Source: Firmicutes bacterium CAG:555
Lineage (GTDB): Bacteria; Bacillota; Clostridia; Oscillospirales; Oscillospiraceae
Length of the DNA: 9,644 nt
Assembly (NCBI GenBank): GCA_000431075.1
Contig: HF986880.1
Span: forward strand, 110,929-120,572
Direction: 5' to 3'
The notes under the pieces: generated by a model
The model's input: the letters and a program-made list of their open reading frames with translations, nothing else
Database searches by the model: none
What the model was told of the DNA's origin: nothing
Made by a program: the position numbers and the translations under genes
Shown: positions 6,040 to 9,644 of the stretch, piece after piece
Layout: each line of letters starts with the position of its first letter
Position numbering within the stretch: the stretch's first letter is position 1

Positions 6040-7722
6040 TTACTCTATTGAGATCATGTAGTAGTAGACCGGCTGGCCGCCGTTTACTACCGTTACCTCG
6101 GCATCCGGCAGACCGCCTTCAAGGATCGCCGCCGTTTCGTTTGCCGTTTTCTCGTCGACATCCTCGCCGTAGTATACCGTCACAAGCTCGGGGTCAAGCT
6201 CCGACACCACTTCGCCAAGCTCGTCCATGAGCTTTTTCATATCCGTGTAGCTGCCGATGAGCTTGCCGTCAAGCAGCGCCAGATACTCGCCTGCGTGGAT
6301 GATGTGGCCGTCAAAGTCCGAGTCACGGGCAGCATAGGTGACCTGAGCGGTGTGCACGCTCTTTATTGCCTCGCCGAGCGTCTCGGTGATCTCCTCGACC
6401 TCGTCATCGGGGCTGAAGTTGAGCATTGCGGTGATGCCCTGCGGCACGGTCTTTGTGGGAATGACGATGACCTGCTTATCCTGGCAGATCGGGATGCACT
6501 GCTCGGCTGCCATGATTATATTCTTGTTGTTCGGGAGAACGAACACGACCTCGGACGGGGTGCGGTTTATCTCCTTGAGTATATCGTCGGTAGACGGATT
6601 CATGGTCTGACCGCCGGTGACAATGGTGTCGGCTCCGAGCTCACGGAAAAGCTGTGCCATACCCTCGCCTGCGCAGATCGCAACAACGCCGCAATGCTTG
6701 ACGGGAGCTGCAACGGTCTCCTCGCCCTCGAGCTCACGCTCGATAGCGTCAAGATCGTCCGTACTCTGTGCCTTGCGGCCCGCCATGATATCCTCATACT
6801 GCGTGCGCATATTCTCGATCTTTGCAAGCTCGAGAGTGCCGTACTTCTGTGCCTTGGTGAGCGCTTCGCCGGGGATATTGGTGTGTACATGCACCTTGAA
6901 CGCCTCGTCGTCCTCACCTATAACAAGGCTGTCGCCGATGCTGGAAAGATAGGCACGGTACGGGGTGAGGTCGACATTAGGCTCGTTCTTGCGGACGATG
7001 AAAACGGTATCGAATGCGTAGGTTATCTCGGAGGTGTCGAACACATCGAATGCGCCGCTTTCGTTTGCAATGGCGGAGTGGTCGATAGCCTTGGCGGGGG
7101 CTTGTACCTCGCCTTTGAGGTAGGCAAGCATAGCACCGAAGATGACTATGTAGCCCTTGCCGCCTGCGTCCACCACGCCTGCCTTGCGCAGAACCGGGTT
7201 CTGATTGACGGTGTCCTCAAGTGCTTCTTCAGCGGCCTTGTTGGACACCTCGAGCATCATCTCAACATCCTCGGAGGACTTTGCAAACTCGACTGCCGAT
7301 GCGGCAGCCAGGCGTGCGACCGTGAGGATAGTGCCCTCGGCGGGCTTCATGACCGCCTTGTAGGCAGCCTCGACACCGTCGTTCATGGCGGCGGCGAGCT
7401 CCTTAGCGCCGATGGTCTCCATGCCCTTCAATCTGCGGGAAATGCCACGGAACAAAAGCGACAGGATAACGCCGGAGTTGCCTCGTGCGCCACGCAAAAG
7501 AGCGCTTGCAACGCAGTCGGCCACGGCATCGACGGAATAGTGCTCCTTCTTGCGAAGCTCGGTGGCGGCGGCATTCATGGTAAGGCCCATGTTCGTGCCG
7601 GTATCGCCGTCGGGAACGGGGAACACATTCAGCTCATTTATCATCTGTGTATTTTCTGCAAGTGCCGCATCAGCGCAAAGTATCATATTCTTAAACGCTG
7701 CGGCATCAATGTAATCTCTCAA
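6040..7722 (-). CDS. fakA: Fatty acid kinase catalytic subunit FakA (DhaL/DAK2 domain protein, YloV)
   Basis: FakA phosphorylates fatty acids bound to FakB carrier proteins to give acyl-phosphates for phospholipid synthesis. This copy has about 560 residues, the usual length. Residues 1-200 are the DhaL nucleotide-binding domain with NVFPVPDGDTGTNM at 32-45 (Asp38 and Asp40 as magnesium ligands) and RGARGNSGVILS at 77-88. The central domain contains VHVHTNIPGEAL (His278, His280), matching the zinc-site histidines of FakA. The C-terminal ~230 residues form a DegV-like fold with GGQTMNPST and LPNNKNI. At the position where FakA proteins usually read YGYCTEF, this protein reads YAFDTVF, so Asp238 replaces the presumed zinc-ligand Cys. 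The start is taken as TTG at 7722, because GGAGG lies eight bases upstream; a GTG at 7731 would overlap that site. It lies 40 bases after the Asp23 gene, the common Firmicute pairing. No fakB is visible in the window. Confidence 0.9.
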   Translation of the reverse strand: MRDYIDAAAFKNMILCADAALAENTQMINELNVFPVPDGDTGTNMGLTMNAAATELRKKEHYSVDAVADCVASALLRGARGNSGVILSLLFRGISRRLKGMETIGAKELAAAMNDGVEAAYKAVMKPAEGTILTVARLAAASAVEFAKSSEDVEMMLEVSNKAAEEALEDTVNQNPVLRKAGVVDAGGKGYIVIFGAMLAYLKGEVQAPAKAIDHSAIANESGAFDVFDTSEITYAFDTVFIVRKNEPNVDLTPYRAYLSSIGDSLVIGEDDEAFKVHVHTNIPGEALTKAQKYGTLELAKIENMRTQYEDIMAGRKAQSTDDLDAIERELEGEETVAAPVKHCGVVAICAGEGMAQLFRELGADTIVTGGQTMNPSTDDILKEINRTPSEVVFVLPNNKNIIMAAEQCIPICQDKQVIVIPTKTVPQGITAMLNFSPDDEVEEITETLGEAIKSVHTAQVTYAARDSDFDGHIIHAGEYLALLDGKLIGSYTDMKKLMDELGEVVSELDPELVTVYYGEDVDEKTANETAAILEGGLPDAEVTVVNGGQPVYYYMISIE

Positions 7723-7730
7723 AGAAAACA

Positions 7731-7735
7731 CCTCC
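7731..7735 (-). promoter_or_regulatory. fakA ribosome binding site that decides a TTG start
   Basis: The minus strand reads CCGGAGGTGTTTTCTTTGAGAG. GGAGG is separated by eight bases from the TTG at 7720-7722, whereas the upstream in-frame GTG (7729-7731) begins with the last G of the GGAGG itself and cannot be used with it. No ATG occurs in frame nearby, so a TTG initiation codon is the best reading. Confidence 0.72.
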
Positions 7736-7762
7736 GGGAGGAAAAGTAATTAGTCATCATAT

Positions 7763-8116
7763 TTAACCGATTATCACAGTGTCAACATACACATCGACGC
7801 TCTTGACCGGAACGCCGGTGGCCTTAGCGACCTTATAGCTGACCTCTTTTATGATACTGCGGCACACTGCGCTGATATTAACGCCGTTGTCAACACCGAT
7901 ATGCAGTTCAAGCGACAGAGTTTCGTCGTCGTTAAAATGCGTGGCAACGCCCTTGGACATGGACTCTCGTCTGAGAAGCTGGAGAGGGCCGCCCTCCTTG
8001 CTGCGTCCAGCCATGCCCTTAACTCCGAAGCAGCTTGTCGCCGCAACGCCGGCAATATTCGTAAAAACATCACTGGTGATACTTATGGTACCTTTTTCAT
8101 TTGTTATATTAACCAT
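7763..8116 (-). CDS. yloU: Asp23/Gls24 family envelope-stress-response protein (YloU)
   Basis: A small 117-residue protein of the Asp23/DUF322 family. It opens MVNITNEKGTISITSDVF and has the family core NIAGVAATSCFGVKGMAG at about 21-38, then the LELHIGVDNGVNI strand and the C-terminal ISAVCRSIIKEVSYKV...VKSVDVYVDTVII pattern. Staphylococcal Asp23 is an abundant membrane-associated protein linked to cell-envelope stress; the precise role of the YloU branch next to fakA is unknown. No signal peptide or membrane segment is present. The ATG at 8116 is preceded by AGGAG eight bases upstream; a start six codons earlier is possible but would consume that site. It is the first gene of the two-gene operon with fakA and has its own promoter about 50 bases upstream. 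Confidence 0.92.
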   Translation of the reverse strand: MVNITNEKGTISITSDVFTNIAGVAATSCFGVKGMAGRSKEGGPLQLLRRESMSKGVATHFNDDETLSLELHIGVDNGVNISAVCRSIIKEVSYKVAKATGVPVKSVDVYVDTVIIG

Positions 8117-8167
8117 TGAAAAGACTCCTCTCAATGCAATACTGACCTATGATACAAATTCTAAAGT

Positions 8168-8196
8168 ATTATAATACAGTGTCCCCAAAAGGGCAA
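8168..8196 (-). promoter_or_regulatory. Promoter of the asp23-fakA operon
   Basis: On the minus strand TTGCCC (8191-8196, four of six to consensus) is followed after 17 bases by a perfect TATAAT (8168-8173). The start would be near 8161, leaving a leader of about 45 bases before the ATG at 8116. It faces away from the nifJ promoter in the 181-base divergent intergenic region. Confidence 0.7.
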
Positions 8197-8231
8197 GGAA
8201 AATTTAATGCGGAAATAGTAGTATTTTGCTG

Positions 8232-8260
8232 TTTACAGGCGTTTTTCAAAGTGATAGACT
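8232..8260 (+). promoter_or_regulatory. Probable nifJ promoter
   Basis: TTTACA (8232-8237, five of six to consensus) is separated by 17 bases from TAGACT (8255-8260, four of six). Transcription would start near 8267, about 30 bases before the nifJ ATG at 8298. GGAG at 8286-8289, eight bases before that ATG, is the ribosome binding site. The -10 is imperfect, so the assignment is moderate. I see no clear Rex or other redox operator here. Confidence 0.55.
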
Positions 8261-8297
8261 CTAATTAAATACAAAAATACTTTGTGGAGATGATGAT

Positions 8298-9644
8298 ATG
8301 GCAAGAAAATTCAAAACAATGGACGGCAACGAGGCAGCTGCACATGTAAGCTATGCGTTTACTGAAGTAGCGGCAATATACCCCATCACCCCGTCCAGCC
8401 CCATGGCAGATTTCGTTGACCAGTGGTCGGCAAAGGGTCAGAAGAACATCTTCGGCAGCACCGTTAAGGTGCAGGAGATGCAGGCGGAGTCCGGTGCGGC
8501 AGGCGCTGTCCACGGCAGCCTCAACGCAGGCGCTCTTACCACCACCTACACCGCTTCCCAAGGTCTGCTCCTTATGATACCCAACATGTACAAGATGGCA
8601 GGCGAGCTTCTTCCCGCCGTGTTCCATGTCACCGCCCGTGCCGTCGCAAGCCATACGCTGAGCATCTTCGGCGATCATTCGGATATCATGGCCTGCCGCC
8701 AGACCGGCTTTGCCATGCTCGGTGAGGGCAATGTGCAGGAGGTCATGGACCTTGCTCCCGTTGCTCATCTTGCCGCAATTAAAGGCAGAGTTCCGTTTGT
8801 AAACTTCTTCGACGGCTTCCGTACCTCTCACGAGATTCAGAAGGTCGCCGTTTGGGATTACGAAGATCTTAAGGAAATGTGCGACATGGACGCCGTCAAG
8901 GCCTTCCGTGACAGAGCACTCAACCCCGAGCATCCCACCATGCGCGGCTCTCACGAGAACGGAGATATCTTCTTCCAGAACCGTGAGGCCTCCAATAAGT
9001 ATTACGAAGCCATCCCCGAGATAGTCGAGGAGTACATGGGCAAGATAAACGAAAAGCTCGGTACCGACTATCAGCTGTTCAACTACTACGGTGCTCCCGA
9101 TGCAGACCGTGTTATCGTTGCTATGGGTTCTATCTGCGATGTCGCAGAGGAAGTTATAGATTACCTCACCGCCAAGGGTGAGAAGGTCGGCCTTGTCAAG
9201 GTAAGACTGTACCGTCCCTGGAGAGCAGACAAGCTGCTTGCAGCTCTGCCCGAGACAGTCAAGAAGATAGCCGTTCTCGACCGCACCAAGGAGCCCGGCG
9301 CTCAGGGTGAGCCTCTGTACCTCGATGTTGTCACCGCAGTTGCAAATGCAGGCAAGGACATCAAGGTCATCGGCGGCCGCTACGGTCTCGGCTCTAAGGA
9401 TACGCCTCCCGCAAGCGTATTTGCAGTCTACAACGAGCTTAAAAAGGACGAGATGAAGCGCCAGTTCACCATCGGCATAGTCGATGATGTTACCGGTCTG
9501 TCCCTTGAGGAAGTCGAAGCTCCCTCCACCGCAGCCGAAGGCACCGTTGAGTGCAAGTTCTGGGGTCTCGGCGGCGACGGTACTGTCGGTGCCAACAAGA
9601 ACTCCATCAAGATCATCGGCGACCACACCGACAAGAATGTTCAG
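8298..9644 (+). CDS. nifJ: Pyruvate:ferredoxin (flavodoxin) oxidoreductase, N-terminal part
   Basis: Oxidatively decarboxylates pyruvate with coenzyme A to acetyl-CoA, CO2 and reduced ferredoxin, the central energy reaction of fermentative anaerobes. The window holds the first 449 residues of an enzyme normally near 1,170-1,200; the iron-sulfur and TPP-binding domains lie beyond the right edge. Domain I begins MARKFKTMDGNEAAAHVSYA, with YPITPSSPMADF at 28-39 (Thr31), QEMQAESGAAGAVHG (Glu64) and HVTARAVASHTLSIFGDHSD (Arg114), matching active-site residues known from the Desulfovibrio enzyme. Domain II is visible as RVIVAMGSICDVAEEVIDYL and IAVLDRTKEPGAQGEPLY, and the gamma-type domain III is starting at VECKFWGLGGDGTVGANKNSI. 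The single continuous chain indicates the homodimeric, fused-domain form rather than separate porABCD subunits. The ATG at 8298 has GGAG eight bases upstream; an ATG at 8290 is out of frame. The gene is divergent from asp23-fakA. Confidence 0.96.
   Translation, partial: MARKFKTMDGNEAAAHVSYAFTEVAAIYPITPSSPMADFVDQWSAKGQKNIFGSTVKVQEMQAESGAAGAVHGSLNAGALTTTYTASQGLLLMIPNMYKMAGELLPAVFHVTARAVASHTLSIFGDHSDIMACRQTGFAMLGEGNVQEVMDLAPVAHLAAIKGRVPFVNFFDGFRTSHEIQKVAVWDYEDLKEMCDMDAVKAFRDRALNPEHPTMRGSHENGDIFFQNREASNKYYEAIPEIVEEYMGKINEKLGTDYQLFNYYGAPDADRVIVAMGSICDVAEEVIDYLTAKGEKVGLVKVRLYRPWRADKLLAALPETVKKIAVLDRTKEPGAQGEPLYLDVVTAVANAGKDIKVIGGRYGLGSKDTPPASVFAVYNELKKDEMKRQFTIGIVDDVTGLSLEEVEAPSTAAEGTVECKFWGLGGDGTVGANKNSIKIIGDHTDKNVQ

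Noticed and set aside
6295..7749. Long open frame of 484 codons on the plus strand, antisense to fakA
   Set aside because: It lies wholly opposite a well-recognised FakA gene, and its translation has a low-complexity Leu/Gly/Asp/Cys-rich make-up with no family resemblance. GC-biased third positions in fakA explain the lack of stops.
8265..9626. Open frame of 453 codons on the minus strand, antisense to nifJ
   Set aside because: It covers the nifJ promoter and coding region and has no recognisable motif; nifJ on the other strand has clear active-site signatures.

Overview
The window looks like a piece of core chromosome from a strictly anaerobic Clostridia-type Firmicute, most plausibly a gut Oscillospirales/Ruminococcaceae relative. 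This rests on the gene content: oxygen-sensitive class III ribonucleotide reductase with its radical-SAM activase, pyruvate:ferredoxin oxidoreductase, the Firmicute Asp23(YloU)-FakA(YloV) pair, strong GGAGG-type ribosome binding sites and moderately GC-rich coding DNA with AT-rich promoters. The taxonomic call is an inference. I see no mobile element, CRISPR array, tRNA or rRNA.

Layout, left to right. (1) Positions 1-2082, minus strand: an nrdG-nrdD operon in which the activase comes first. nrdD runs off the left edge. The operon has a good sigma-A-type promoter (TTGACA-17-TATTAT), and just upstream of it are two identical 15-bp near-palindromes that match the NrdR operator consensus, so control by the NrdR deoxynucleotide-sensing repressor is likely. 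(2) Positions 2083-2423: intergenic DNA holding that promoter, the operators and, at its right end, the terminator of the next operon. (3) Positions 2424-5945, minus strand: a three-gene operon, MgtC/SapB-family membrane protein, then an HI0933-like flavoprotein (COG2081), then a COG2509-type FAD-dependent dehydrogenase. The two flavoprotein genes overlap by 4 bases. (4) Positions 6040-8116, minus strand: Asp23/YloU protein followed by fatty-acid kinase FakA, ending in a strong hairpin terminator that touches the promoter region of operon 3. (5) Positions 8117-8297: divergent promoters. (6) Positions 8298-9644, plus strand: the first 449 residues of pyruvate:ferredoxin oxidoreductase, which runs off the right edge.

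Together the genes cover anaerobic dNTP synthesis, acetyl-CoA and reduced-ferredoxin production, phosphorylation of exogenous fatty acids for phospholipid synthesis, and a less understood membrane/flavoprotein operon. Most of the window is ordinary housekeeping. The points most worth a second look are the NrdR operator pair placed upstream of the -35 with a phased direct repeat between the boxes, a Cys-to-Asp change at a presumed metal ligand of FakA, and the tightly coupled double-flavoprotein operon.
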